Below, piece after piece: positions 52,676 to 63,892 of a stretch of DNA of 64,000 bases. Origin of the DNA: Veillonella sp. CHU740. Lineage in GTDB: Bacteria > Bacillota > Negativicutes > Veillonellales > Veillonellaceae. The translations under genes were made by a program, and so were the position numbers. The DNA lies in assembly GCF_003992055.1 (NCBI RefSeq), contig NZ_RQVD01000001.1, forward strand, positions 124,001 through 188,000. The letters run 5' to 3'. How positions within the stretch are numbered: position 1 is the first letter of the stretch; every line of letters begins with the position of its first letter. A model generated the notes under the pieces. It had not been told where the DNA came from. It saw only the letters and a program-made list of their open reading frames with translations, and made no database searches.

Positions 52676-53335
52676 CTACTCTTCGTAAATCGCCATACGA
52701 CGTTCTAAATACTGATATAACTTCGTCAATACAAATGTCATGGCCAAATAAAATACGCCGGCTACGATGAATGCAGTAATATCAAAATCTCGTTGTACAA
52801 TGCTGCGCGTGATCCGCAAGATATCATTCATCGCTAATACATACACCAAAGATGTATCTTTCAATAATGTAATCGTTTCATTCGCTAATGGTGGCAATAC
52901 TCGTTTGATGACCTGTGGCAATATAATTTTATACATGGTCTGTACATAGGTAAAGCCCAATACTTTTGCCCCTTCATATTGCCCTTTCGGAACAGATTGA
53001 ATACCGCTGCGAAAAATTTCACACAAGTACGCAATATAGTTCAATACAAAGGACAACACTGCCGCTGTCATATCTGTTAATTCAAAACCCTCAATCATAA
53101 ACGGCAAACCATAGTAAATAAGTAAAATTTGTAACATCAATGGGGTGCCACGCATAACATACACATAAGCATCCACAATAGTTGTGATCACACGATTTGC
53201 ACTCAATCGGAGCAGCGCCAAGAGTAACCCTCCCGGCACCGATAAGACAATAACAATAAAGAACAATGACAAGGTCACTTGGAATCCGCCCGCAATAGCC
53301 GGGACTATCTGTAACATATATTCCAATACATCCAT
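52676..53335 (-). CDS. Polar amino acid ABC transporter permease
   Basis: 219 residues, about five membrane segments. HisM/GlnP family: MRGTPLMLQILLIYYGLPF, EIFRSGIQSVPKGQYEGAKV and LPQVIKRVLPPLANETITLL are standard. Follows the binding protein gene by two bases and precedes the ATPase by nine. Confidence 0.93.
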   Translation of the reverse strand: MDVLEYMLQIVPAIAGGFQVTLSLFFIVIVLSVPGGLLLALLRLSANRVITTIVDAYVYVMRGTPLMLQILLIYYGLPFMIEGFELTDMTAAVLSFVLNYIAYLCEIFRSGIQSVPKGQYEGAKVLGFTYVQTMYKIILPQVIKRVLPPLANETITLLKDTSLVYVLAMNDILRITRSIVQRDFDITAFIVAGVFYLAMTFVLTKLYQYLERRMAIYEE

Positions 53336-53337
53336 GG

Positions 53338-54159
53338 TTATTTATACTCCTCTTTTGTCAAGATGGATGTGCTGCCAAACCATTTTTGCGCCAATTTGTC
53401 AGCCGTACCATCATTCATCACTTCTTGTAACGCAGCATCAACTTTTGCTTTCAACGCTTCATCTTCCTTGCGCATACCTACACCTACTTTTTCACTAGCA
53501 AAGGAGCCTGTCGCTACCGTAAACACATTATTACCCTTTTTGCCGATTAAATAACGACCAACCATTTCATCTACTACGATGGCATCAATGCGACCTAATT
53601 CTAAGTCCATGAAAGCATTTACATAATCTCCATATTCTTTGATTTCTTTAAAGTTCTTAGATTGCGGATCATTTTTTACCGCTTCCAAACCAGTAGAACC
53701 AGATTGAACCCCTACACGTTTACCATCAAGTTGTGATTTATCAGCAATACCAGAGTCAGATTTAACAGCGATGATTTGATCTCCACGAAGATATGGTTTA
53801 GAGAACAAGATATTACGCTCTCTTTCTTTCGTAATGGTTAAACCATTCCACAACACATCAATACGTTTTGATTTTAACTCCGCCTCTTTACTATCCCAAT
53901 CGATGGATTTAAATTCTACTTCAGAGCCAATGCGCTTAGCTACTTCTTTTGCTAAATCGATGTCGAAACCTACTAGTTCACCTTTTTCATCTTTAAATCC
54001 CATAGGAGGGAAGTTATCGTCCAAACCGATGACAATTTTCTTAGGCACTTCTGTATTTACATGCTTTGTCGATGCCCCACAGCCCGCTACTAACCCAACA
54101 ATTACTAATGCACTAGCCGCCGCTAATACTGTTTTAGAACACTTTTGTAACCAATTCAT
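53338..54159 (-). CDS. Amino acid ABC transporter substrate-binding lipoprotein
   Basis: 273 residues. Lipobox LVAGC with acylated Cys27, then SBP_bac_3 features: IVIGLDDNFPPMGFKDEKGE, LVGFDIDLAKEVAKRIG, DVLWNGLTITKERERN, GVQSGSTGLEAV and AIVVDEMVGRYLI. Binds a polar amino acid outside the membrane. First gene of the operon, behind a strong promoter with a palindrome in its spacer. Confidence 0.94.
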   Translation of the reverse strand: MNWLQKCSKTVLAAASALVIVGLVAGCGASTKHVNTEVPKKIVIGLDDNFPPMGFKDEKGELVGFDIDLAKEVAKRIGSEVEFKSIDWDSKEAELKSKRIDVLWNGLTITKERERNILFSKPYLRGDQIIAVKSDSGIADKSQLDGKRVGVQSGSTGLEAVKNDPQSKNFKEIKEYGDYVNAFMDLELGRIDAIVVDEMVGRYLIGKKGNNVFTVATGSFASEKVGVGMRKEDEALKAKVDAALQEVMNDGTADKLAQKWFGSTSILTKEEYK

Positions 54160-54205
54160 ACTACTTCTCCTCTCTACAAATATGTAATCTCTATTTCATG
54201 ATTAC

Positions 54206-54234
54206 ATTATACTTTAGTTAATTAAAGTTGTAAA
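54206..54234 (-). promoter_or_regulatory. Promoter and possible operator of the amino-acid ABC operon
   Basis: TTTACA (54229-54234) and TATAAT (54206-54211), spacer 17, minus strand. The spacer is filled by a near-perfect 18-bp palindrome, ACTTTAATTAACTAAAGT (mismatched only at two symmetric positions), a likely repressor site. Confidence 0.65.
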
Positions 54235-54315
54235 GAGATAAATAACAAAAATTCTATTACATATTCTAAAAATAATTTCTACTAACAAACTTCCCCAACA
54301 GCTAAACATTGATGC

Positions 54316-54354
54316 AAAAAGCGATATAGTAAGTGATCTACTAACCATATCGCT
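54316..54354 (-). terminator. Intrinsic terminator after the Rpn-type gene
   Basis: GCGATAT and ATATCGC stem with inner pairing, followed by TTTTTG on the minus strand. Confidence 0.7.
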
Positions 54355-54377
54355 CATTTTCTCTTTACATATGTTTT

Positions 54378-55193
54378 TTACATTAATCCATACTCTTTCG
54401 CAATAGCTGTTACTTCTTCTGCTGTAAAGTTAGTAACTTCTGCAATCATTTCTAAAGATAATTGCTTACGTAACATCTGAATGACAACTTCAGTTTTACC
54501 TTCGACTACACCTTCTGCCCGACCCTCAGCTATGCCTTCTTTCCAATATGCATAATGATCCATTGATAGCATTGAATATTCCTCCCTCCAAGCCTCACAA
54601 TGTTTTGCTTCATCTACGGCACTTTCAATATCTCGTAGTAACTCATCTGATGCAGTTTGACCATCCACATAATCTAGGAACCGTTGTAACGGTTTTGAAA
54701 TGTCATCCTTGGTACCTTTCGTACTTAAAAACAACTTCGTCGCCCCATCATTTAAGAGGATATCATGTTCTTCCATACAAATATTTTTAAAAGTATACTT
54801 ATGCCGATTACCACTGAAAACAGGGAACGTGCAAATAAAAATAATATACGAATCATTTAAGCTCATATACTTCTGACCTTTTTGCAAGTGATACATATCC
54901 AAAATACTTTGGTAAAAACGTGTGCGCTTCACCAGCTCTTCCATATCTTTGCTAGTTTGCATTTCGATATTGAACACAGTTCCCTTATCATCATTCACAT
55001 ACACATCTAAGCGGATACTTTTCGTTTCCAAGCTCACATCCAGAGTTTTCTCCTCCTGGATGTAGACGATATCCTTAATAGAAATGTCCAATAAACGTTC
55101 CAGTACAGCTTTACAAATCGGTTTCTTTAACATAACCTTCTGAAAGATAAAATTGTCTTGAATAGTCAATTCATCGAATGATTTAATACGCAT
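54378..55193 (-). CDS. Rpn/PD-(D/E)XK nuclease family protein (putative transposase-like)
   Basis: 271 residues from the ATG at 55193 (GAGAGG six bases upstream); the open frame extends upstream without ribosome site. Pattern of the family: DELTIQDNFIFQKVML, ERLLDISIKDIVYIQEEKTL, then the nuclease core RLDVYVNDDKGTVFNIEMQT (Asp...Glu-x-Gln), TRFYQSILDMYHLQKGQKY, and the characteristic Gly/Glu-rich C-terminus GIAEGRAEGVVEGKTEV. Relatives of E. coli RpnA promote RecA-independent recombination; many are domesticated and multi-copy. No terminal inverted repeats are seen, so it is not part of an evident mobile element. Confidence 0.88.
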   Translation of the reverse strand: MRIKSFDELTIQDNFIFQKVMLKKPICKAVLERLLDISIKDIVYIQEEKTLDVSLETKSIRLDVYVNDDKGTVFNIEMQTSKDMEELVKRTRFYQSILDMYHLQKGQKYMSLNDSYIIFICTFPVFSGNRHKYTFKNICMEEHDILLNDGATKLFLSTKGTKDDISKPLQRFLDYVDGQTASDELLRDIESAVDEAKHCEAWREEYSMLSMDHYAYWKEGIAEGRAEGVVEGKTEVVIQMLRKQLSLEMIAEVTNFTAEEVTAIAKEYGLM

Positions 55194-55352
55194 GCAATGC
55201 CTCTCTTTCATTCTTACTAAAAGTATACCACAATTACAAGGCAGGTCGGTAGATATATCTAGCCTCATATAAATACACTTCTCTATGAAAGTAGATTTCC
55301 CTAGAAAATTTCCTAACAGTGAATACTTTTCAGAAAATTTTTGTAGCCCCAT

Positions 55353-55853
55353 TCAAGTGTTTTTATATCCCTGTAATGCAGCCAACACTTTTCCCTTATC
55401 TTCATAGCTTAAAAACTGCAAGCTAATAGGAACTACATAAATGCCACCTGTATCTGTTTGGACGTATAATGTTTTCCAGTCTTCTCCTAATCCCATAATT
55501 CCTCGATAATGAACAAAGGTTAAGTATAGATCTGGTGCAAAGAATCGGTGAATCCGTTCTTTCACTAGTATAGGAGTTCGTTTGACAATAATTCCCTCTG
55601 TAGCAATATACGCTTCTACATCATCTTGTTGGTACATGCGAAGCAGCGCATACACTGCAACGAAGGCACTTAATATAATCATCGTATGCCATCCATATCC
55701 TAACTCTCGATACAATACAAATCCATGATAAATCCCCCACACAGCTATCCCCGCATATAGTAGCTGAAAGCCCCATATCATAACTGTAGAGTTATGTAGC
55801 TCTTCTTGGATAGTCCCACAGGGAAACATCTCTTCTACGTCTTCTCGTTTCAT
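55353..55853 (-). CDS. Membrane protein of unknown function (two helices, PH-like tail)
   Basis: 166 residues from the ATG at 55853 (AGGAGA four bases upstream). Two membrane helices at about 27-70 (VMIWGFQLLYAGIAVWGIYH, MIILSAFVAVYALLRMY), then a ~90-residue soluble part with alternating strands (EAYIATEGIIVKRTPILVKE, TLYVQTDTGGIYVVPISLQF) resembling bacterial PH-like domains. Family not recognised with certainty. Downstream of two secreted paralogues. Confidence 0.65.
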   Translation of the reverse strand: MKREDVEEMFPCGTIQEELHNSTVMIWGFQLLYAGIAVWGIYHGFVLYRELGYGWHTMIILSAFVAVYALLRMYQQDDVEAYIATEGIIVKRTPILVKERIHRFFAPDLYLTFVHYRGIMGLGEDWKTLYVQTDTGGIYVVPISLQFLSYEDKGKVLAALQGYKNT

Positions 55854-55873
55854 ACTTTCTCCTAATATACAGA

Positions 55874-55901
55874 TTGGGAAATAGTCACTACTATTTCCCA
55901 A
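55874..55901. repeat. Perfect 12-bp inverted repeat, first copy
   Basis: TTGGGAAATAGT and ACTATTTCCCAA around CACT, between the 167-residue secreted protein gene and the membrane protein gene. A similar hairpin lies at 56524-56554. No U-run follows. Confidence 0.7.
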
Positions 55902-55931
55902 CATGTTCGTATGCATTTACACAACAATATG

Positions 55932-56435
55932 TCATTCCGATTCTACTGTACGATTAATTCTTAGAAGCGGCCTATTCTTCCATTCTTGCTCTGCCTTTTC
56001 ATATTCTTCCTTCATTTTCTTATCATATACAGCTTTTTTAGTATCACGATCTGTTAACTGTTTTACTGTGTTCAAAAGTGATTTGGCTACTTCACTTCTC
56101 TCTGTATCCATGAAATAATCATAGTTTCTTCTGCCCACCACCACATTAGAACCAGGTGTATACAGTAATGCGTCTACAACTTTCACATCAGTAGACCCAA
56201 AGTACACTTTATAATGTACAACCTCCTGCCGAGGTTTGTTTATATTGATTTTAGCTACCCAAACATCAGCTGTATCCCATTCTGCATCATAGGAAACTGT
56301 ATTCACATCAAGTTTTAAGGTTTCAGTTGTGTCAGAATATAGCGACTGCCAACGTGGCTCATTAAATTCTTTGGCACCTACTGTATTGAAAAGACCCAAC
56401 CATAGCACCATCCCTAACAACATTATTTGCTTCAT
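55932..56435 (-). CDS. Small secreted protein, paralogue A
   Basis: 167 residues from the ATG at 56435 (AAGGAGAG upstream). Signal peptide at about 1-21 (MLLGMVLWLGLFNTVGA). The mature N-terminus KEFNEPRWQSLYSDTTETLK and the middle (strands, VDALLYTPGS) match the next gene up, 56562-57149, over most of the length; the C-terminus is a charged helix (KMKEEYEKAEQEWKN). Function unknown; probably periplasmic. The two genes look like a tandem duplication. Confidence 0.75.
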   Translation of the reverse strand: MKQIMLLGMVLWLGLFNTVGAKEFNEPRWQSLYSDTTETLKLDVNTVSYDAEWDTADVWVAKININKPRQEVVHYKVYFGSTDVKVVDALLYTPGSNVVVGRRNYDYFMDTERSEVAKSLLNTVKQLTDRDTKKAVYDKKMKEEYEKAEQEWKNRPLLRINRTVESE

Positions 56436-56523
56436 ACTCTCTCCTTCATACAATTTCCATATCGGCAATGAATAAATATTATTCACATAAAAGTCTGCTC
56501 TTATATTTTCTCAACAACGAACG

Positions 56524-56554
56524 GTTGGGAAATAGCATCCTACCATTTCCCAAC
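56524..56554. repeat. Inverted repeat, second copy
   Basis: GTTGGGAAAT and ATTTCCCAAC (10 bp, 11-base loop), just after the stop of the second secreted paralogue. It shares the TTGGGAAATAG arm with 55874-55901. Confidence 0.7.
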
Positions 56555-56561
56555 TGTTCCT

Positions 56562-57149
56562 TTATATGCCAAATAGAGAGCCTAAAATACCACCAATGGT
56601 TGCCACACGATTACGCTTTTCAGCTTCTTTTTGCGCTGCTTTTTGTTTTTCCTCAAATGCTTTTTGCTCTTCTAAACGTTTTTGTTCTTCCGCACGTTGT
56701 GCCTCTAATCGTCTTTGCGCTTCCTCTTCTTTTTCTTTTTTCAAAGTAGCCAATTTAGTATCACGCCCTACAAGACCTTTGACGGCGGCTACCAAAGCTT
56801 CATCTCCACTGCTAGGAGCCGGTGTCCAAGAACCATTTATTGTCCATTCATCGATAATCCGATCTGAACCTTTTTTATAAAGATAGCCTTGTTTTCCTGT
56901 AAGCATATTATGTTTAAAGTAAATTGTATATGATCTTAAGCTCTGACGTCCCTCTTCAGGATATATCCACACCACCCAAGCTTCAGCTATATCTGTTTCC
57001 GGATCATAGGTCATAGTATTCAAATCTATTTTCCCAGTATAGTTTGCATTAGAATAAAACCACTGCCAACGAGATTCATTAAATTCCTTGGCACTAACTG
57101 TACTCAACAAACCTACCAATACCATTACCAACAGTAGCATCTTTTTCAT
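56562..57149 (-). CDS. Small secreted protein, paralogue B, with coiled-coil tail
   Basis: 195 residues from the ATG at 57149 (GGAGG nine bases upstream). Signal peptide at about 1-20 (MLLLVMVLVGLLSTVSA). Mature N-terminus KEFNESRWQWFYSNANYTGK is clearly related to paralogue A. A Glu/Lys/Gln/Ala-rich helix at about 140-183 (EEAQRRLEAQRAEEQKRLEE) is likely a coiled coil, followed by a Gly-rich hydrophobic end (IGGILGSLFGI) that could touch a membrane. Function unknown. Confidence 0.75.
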   Translation of the reverse strand: MKKMLLLVMVLVGLLSTVSAKEFNESRWQWFYSNANYTGKIDLNTMTYDPETDIAEAWVVWIYPEEGRQSLRSYTIYFKHNMLTGKQGYLYKKGSDRIIDEWTINGSWTPAPSSGDEALVAAVKGLVGRDTKLATLKKEKEEEAQRRLEAQRAEEQKRLEEQKAFEEKQKAAQKEAEKRNRVATIGGILGSLFGI

Positions 57150-57210
57150 AATAGAGTTCCTCCCCGTAAACACTGTACATACCCATGGATACTATACTCA
57201 TTACTCCTAC

Positions 57211-57256
57211 TAAAAAAGATGTAATGAAACACAGCTCGTGCATCTCATTACATCTT
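57211..57256 (-). terminator. Intrinsic terminator after trpS
   Basis: AAGATGTAATGA and TCATTACATCTT form a perfect 12-bp stem; TTTTTAG follows on the minus strand. Confidence 0.8.
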
Positions 57257-57260
57257 AGTA

Positions 57261-60088
<2,828 letters not shown>

Positions 60089-60135
60089 GGTATGTACCTC
60101 CTTGATTAATTCATTACTGTTGCTTCTGAAAGTAG

Positions 60136-60270
60136 CCTTTGTGCACCTAGTTACCTTGGTGTTTTGCTCTACTTCTACGACGGAAGCTCGCCGAGAGGCA
60201 TCCGCTGAATTTCGATACTCCTCTACCTCGTCCGCTGTGAAAGCCGTCTCTTTCCAGCGCTTGCGCTATT
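60136..60270 (-). ncRNA. glmS ribozyme (GlcN6P-activated self-cleaving riboswitch)
   Basis: On the minus strand, in order: AATA then GCGCAAGCGC (cleavage expected between 60267 and 60266), GGACGAGGTAGAGG, TATCGA, GCGGATGCCTC, then the P3/P4 region AAAACACCAAGGTAACTAGG and the final CACAAAGG. These are the conserved blocks of the glmS ribozyme core. It lies about 50 bases before the glmS start, so glucosamine-6-phosphate should trigger cleavage and loss of glmS mRNA. Confidence 0.95.
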
Positions 60271-60360
60271 CGCCTGTACGAATTTGGTTCCTCCTTTGCA
60301 TGTGTTTCGACAGTTCTGTTGATTATGCCTTCTCTTTTAAAAAAAGTCATAATCAGTAGT

Positions 60361-60389
60361 ATTATACTTCATATGAGCAATAACTGTAA
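60361..60389 (-). promoter_or_regulatory. Promoter of glmS
   Basis: TTACAG (60384-60389) and TATAAT (60361-60366), spacer 17, minus strand, about 85 bases upstream of the ribozyme cleavage site. Confidence 0.65.
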
Positions 60390-60480
60390 AGAAATAAAGA
60401 AATTTATGTAAGGTACATATAATTTTTGTCATAATATAATGATACATAAATTTCACTCACAACTAGCACAAAACTAATAT

Positions 60481-60513
60481 AGAGGAATGCTGAAGTGTAT
60501 CAACATTCCTCTA
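60481..60513 (-). terminator. Hairpin downstream of modC
   Basis: AGAGGAATG and CATTCCTCT stem with a 14-base loop; followed on the minus strand by ATATTAGTTTT, a poor U-run. Weak or partial terminator of the mod operon. Confidence 0.4.
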
Positions 60514-60552
60514 TTCCACCATTATGCTATTAATCTAGTTGTGCATGTGTTC

Positions 60553-60653
60553 ATCGCCGCAGTCGTATTGCATCTGTTGTACTATGCATTCATCTACGCC
60601 AGTCCTATTGCATGTGTTGTACTATGCATTCATCTACGCCAGTCCTATTGCAT
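60553..60653. repeat. 40-bp tandem repeat
   Basis: Two full copies (60561-60600 and 60601-60640, differing at two bases), a leading partial and a trailing 13-bp partial. Core: CTATTGCATGTGTTGTACTA then TGCATTCATCTACGCC. Located between modC and the glmS leader. Confidence 0.85.
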
Positions 60654-60694
60654 AGAAGCTGAACTTGCCCATGCGCCGTGAACCTGCGTTCCCA

Positions 60695-61318
60695 TTATAA
60701 CTCTTCTGCAATGACTCCATCACGACACAACAATCGATGATTACCTACTGCTGCCGCTTCTTCCTCACTATGAGTGACCCATAAACAAGGAATGCCCCAT
60801 TCAGAGATGATAGCCACTAAGTCTTGTTGCAACTGAGCACGCAAATTCACATCTAGCGCCGTCAATGGTTCATCCAATATGAGAAGTACTGGTTTAGAAT
60901 ACAATGCCCGGCCTAATGCCACTCGTTGTTGCTCTCCCCCAGACAAGCCTTTGGCTTTCTTCTTGAGATGTGGTGTCAATCGCAAGCGTTCCACAATATG
61001 ATCGAATAACTCTGGAGAACCTTGTTTGCTATACCGAATATTCTCCTCCACCGTCATATGGGGAAATACAATATTACCTTGTGGCATATAGCCGATGTGA
61101 CGGTCTTGGGTGGGTGTGCCCCTTCCCTTTTCGAACCATACCTCATCATTGGCTGTAATCCTACCTGTTTTCGGTGTCAACAATCCACACAAAGCTTTCA
61201 AAAATGTAGATTTTCCACTCCCAGAAGGGCCCATCAGTGTGGTAATCCCCTCTCGTAAAGTTCCTTGGGCTTTCACCGTAAAAGTTCCTCGTTCTATCAC
61301 AATGTCAAAGGAAATCAT
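60695..61318 (-). CDS. modC: Molybdate ABC transporter ATP-binding protein ModC
   Basis: 207 residues. Walker [10 protein letters not shown], signature LSGGEQQRVALGRAL, Walker B LLILDEPLTALD, switch His in VTHSEEEA. It stops after the ATPase core and lacks the C-terminal TOBE/Mop molybdate-binding domain of E. coli ModC (352 residues), so it is the short form. Last gene of modA-modB-modC. Confidence 0.88.
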   Translation of the reverse strand: MISFDIVIERGTFTVKAQGTLREGITTLMGPSGSGKSTFLKALCGLLTPKTGRITANDEVWFEKGRGTPTQDRHIGYMPQGNIVFPHMTVEENIRYSKQGSPELFDHIVERLRLTPHLKKKAKGLSGGEQQRVALGRALYSKPVLLILDEPLTALDVNLRAQLQQDLVAIISEWGIPCLWVTHSEEEAAAVGNHRLLCRDGVIAEEL

Positions 61319-61327
61319 AGTACCTCC

Positions 61328-61987
61328 TTACCGATTAGAGAAGAGGGAGCCCTTGGTGAGCCCTTGAATAACCCATACAAGCCCCAATGTTAAGATACAA
61401 ATATAAATCACAAGTTCAAAGGCGCCACTATAATCGCCAAATTCTACGAGAGAATAAATGGCTAATGGCATTGTTCTCGTCACCCCTGGAATATTTCCAG
61501 CAATCAAAATAGTGGCACCAAATTCTCCTAAGCCACGGGCAAAACACAAGATGGATCCACTGAGGATTCCCTTCCATGCCAGTGGCAGTGAAATTGTCCA
61601 AAACACACGAAATTCCGAGGCCCCCAAAGTGCGAGCTACATCTTCCATATCTCGATCGATTGCAGCCAGCGCTGTTCGCACCGACTGATAGAAGAGGGGA
61701 AAGCTGACCACGGCGGATGCAATGATTGCTCCTAGCTTAGAGAACACCACTCTGATGCCGTGAGCCTCTAACCACGCCCCAAAGGCATTGCCTGGAGAAA
61801 ATATGATGAGCAACACAAAGCCCAATACCACCGGTGGCAACACTAGGGGTAATGTAAAGAAGGAATCAATCAGAGATTTTCCTGGGAATGAATATCGCTT
61901 CATTACATAGGTAAGACTGAGTCCCACCACCACATTGATGAGAAGCGCTAAAAATGCGACTTCGATAGATAACTGTAAAGCTATCAT
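61328..61987 (-). CDS. modB: Molybdate ABC transporter permease ModB
   Basis: 219 residues, five to six membrane segments. DSFFTLPLVLPPVVLGFVLL, the coupling loop DVARTLGASEFRVFWTISLP, CFARGLGEFGATILIAGNI and PGVTRTMPLAIYSLVE are typical of ModB. Overlaps the end of modA. Confidence 0.93.
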   Translation of the reverse strand: MIALQLSIEVAFLALLINVVVGLSLTYVMKRYSFPGKSLIDSFFTLPLVLPPVVLGFVLLIIFSPGNAFGAWLEAHGIRVVFSKLGAIIASAVVSFPLFYQSVRTALAAIDRDMEDVARTLGASEFRVFWTISLPLAWKGILSGSILCFARGLGEFGATILIAGNIPGVTRTMPLAIYSLVEFGDYSGAFELVIYICILTLGLVWVIQGLTKGSLFSNR

Positions 61988-62775
61988 TGTTGAGCCGGTT
62001 CAGCGAAGCCCCATTTAGCTAATACTTCGCTAGCCTCTTTGCTTGTTAGGTACGCATAGAAATCTTCTGTTAATTTATTTTGGTTCTTTTTCACGATACC
62101 AATTGGATATTCAATAGGTGCATGTAATTTCGCATCTACAGTAGCAGAAATATCTACTTTGTCTTTCAATGCCAACGCATCTGTTTTATATACAAATCCT
62201 ACATCAGCAGCACCTTCTGCAATGTAAGCGCCTACTGCTTTTACGTCTTTTGCAAATACGATATTAGGTTCTACTGCATCCCATAGATTCGCTTTTGTTA
62301 AAGATTCTTTCGCATATTTACCAGCTGGTACCGTTTCTACTGTACCGATAGCTACGCGTTTTACATTTGTAATATTGTCCAATGTAACTGCATCTTTCCC
62401 TTTTGGTACGATCATCACCAATGTGTTAGCTACAAATGGACGAATGTTATCCATCAAGCCTTTTTCGTTCAATTGATCCATGTTCTTTTTGTTCGCAGAA
62501 ATAAAGATACTGGATGGTGCGCCTTCTTCAATTTGTTGACGTAATGTACCAGATCCAGCATACACAACATTAATTTGTTCTGGCTTCAAGTTGTGTTTTT
62601 TCACATAGTCTGCTTTTAACTCTTCCAACGCCCCTTGCATACTAGCTGCTGCAGATACAGTAATCGTTTCTGTTGTGGATGGTGCTGTAGACGATGTATC
62701 CCCTTGTCCACCGCAACCTGCTAATGCCAACATGCCTGCCATCATTAAACCTACTAACCAATTTCGCTTCATCAT
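61984..62775 (-). CDS. modA: Molybdate-binding lipoprotein ModA
   Basis: 263 residues. Lipobox ALAGC with Cys21, then the ModA fold: ITVSAAASMQGALEELKADY, NVVYAGSGTLRQQIEEGAPS, SIFISANKKNMDQLNEKGL and GAADVGFVYKTDAL. Binds molybdate (or tungstate) outside the membrane for ModBC. Starts 136 bases from the divergent AEC gene. Confidence 0.94.
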   Translation of the reverse strand: MMKRNWLVGLMMAGMLALAGCGGQGDTSSTAPSTTETITVSAAASMQGALEELKADYVKKHNLKPEQINVVYAGSGTLRQQIEEGAPSSIFISANKKNMDQLNEKGLMDNIRPFVANTLVMIVPKGKDAVTLDNITNVKRVAIGTVETVPAGKYAKESLTKANLWDAVEPNIVFAKDVKAVGAYIAEGAADVGFVYKTDALALKDKVDISATVDAKLHAPIEYPIGIVKKNQNKLTEDFYAYLTSKEASEVLAKWGFAEPAQQ

Positions 62776-62868
62776 GATATCCTCCCTTTAAAAATATATA
62801 ATAGAAGCTTACTACATGATTTTATTATACTTCATGTGTCACAATAATGAAATGACTTTGCTTACATA

Positions 62869-62877
62869 TGATACAAT
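62869..62877 (+). promoter_or_regulatory. Extended -10 promoter of the AEC gene
   Basis: TGATACAAT on the plus strand, 34 bases before the start codon; no clear -35 box. Confidence 0.45.
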
Positions 62878-62911
62878 AAATATGACAACTAGATTACCTA
62901 AGGAGTGTTTT

Positions 62912-63892
62912 ATGGAATTATTTTTTCACATCATACTGACAAGTATTGTCCCCATCTTATTACTCACCCTCATGGGCGTTCTATTAGATCGATGGTTCCA
63001 CCTCGATTTGCGAACATTGAGTAAACTTAATTTTTATCTATTCCTACCCGCCTATATTTTGAAATCTTTTTATGTCACTGACTTAAACAGTGAAAGCTTC
63101 GAAATATTCGCCTGTGCTCTCATTATCTTATTTGCTAATAGTTTACTCGCTGGCATCGTAGCCAAATGGCAGGGCTATAGTATGGGAAAAACGGAAATTG
63201 TGCGCAACGCTACTATGTTTTCTAACATTGGTAACCTTGGTGTTGCTCTTGGTACCTTTGTCTTTGCCAACGATCCGTACATCATCGACGGAGCCACTCC
63301 CTATTTACATGATGGCGTGATTGCTATTATTGCTACCTTCATTATCCAAACTATTTTCTGCAATTCTCTTGGCTTTTATCAGGCGGGTAAAGGAAAGCTC
63401 ACTACACGTGATTCGATTCGCACTATATTGCATATTCCCATCATTTACTGTGTGCCTTTATCTATATTGGCGCATTACTATAGCCCTATCGACCTTACAC
63501 AAACTATCATATGGGGGCCTCTCGACATATTTGGCCGCTGCTTTGTAGGGGCTGCTATGCTAACTTTAGGGGTACAACTCAACCGTACACCTTGGAACTT
63601 TGTAAAGAAAGATGTGCTCATCACATCTGCATTGCGATTGATTGCAGGACCTATCGTAGCTCTCGCTGTCGTATTGCCCATTACTATGTATTACATGCCA
63701 CTGCAAGCAATTGCAGCACAAAGTATTATCATTGCCTACGCAGTACCATCAGCGGTCAATACAGCCCTCATGGCAGTCGAAATGAATAATCATCCCGAGC
63801 TGGCTACACAAATTGTGCTGGCCACTACGGTGTTGTCTTCTTTTACAATGCCACTGGCTATTTTGTTGGCATACTACGTATTCCCCTTATAA
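62912..63892 (+). CDS. AEC family transporter (auxin efflux carrier-like permease)
   Basis: 326 residues from the ATG at 62912 (AAGGAG six bases upstream; the frame is open further up over the promoter). About ten membrane segments in two halves: ILLLTLMGVLLDRWFHLDLR, KLNFYLFLPAYILKSFYV, TMFSNIGNLGVALGTFVF, and AYAVPSAVNTALMAVEMNNH near the end, all AEC features. Bacterial members export or import organic acids such as malate or malonate; the substrate is unknown. The only plus-strand protein gene here, divergent from modABC. Confidence 0.9.
   Translation: MELFFHIILTSIVPILLLTLMGVLLDRWFHLDLRTLSKLNFYLFLPAYILKSFYVTDLNSESFEIFACALIILFANSLLAGIVAKWQGYSMGKTEIVRNATMFSNIGNLGVALGTFVFANDPYIIDGATPYLHDGVIAIIATFIIQTIFCNSLGFYQAGKGKLTTRDSIRTILHIPIIYCVPLSILAHYYSPIDLTQTIIWGPLDIFGRCFVGAAMLTLGVQLNRTPWNFVKKDVLITSALRLIAGPIVALAVVLPITMYYMPLQAIAAQSIIIAYAVPSAVNTALMAVEMNNHPELATQIVLATTVLSSFTMPLAILLAYYVFPL

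Noticed and set aside
54378-55193. Insertion sequence around the Rpn-type gene
   Set aside because: No terminal inverted repeats or target-site duplication flank the gene; it has an ordinary terminator and looks like a resident gene.
60147-60350. A 67-codon minus-strand open frame before glmS
   Set aside because: It overlaps the glmS ribozyme core, which explains the conserved sequence; the translated product has no recognisable features.
60487-60681. A 64-codon plus-strand open frame
   Set aside because: It is produced by the 40-bp tandem repeat, has no ribosome site and no protein features.
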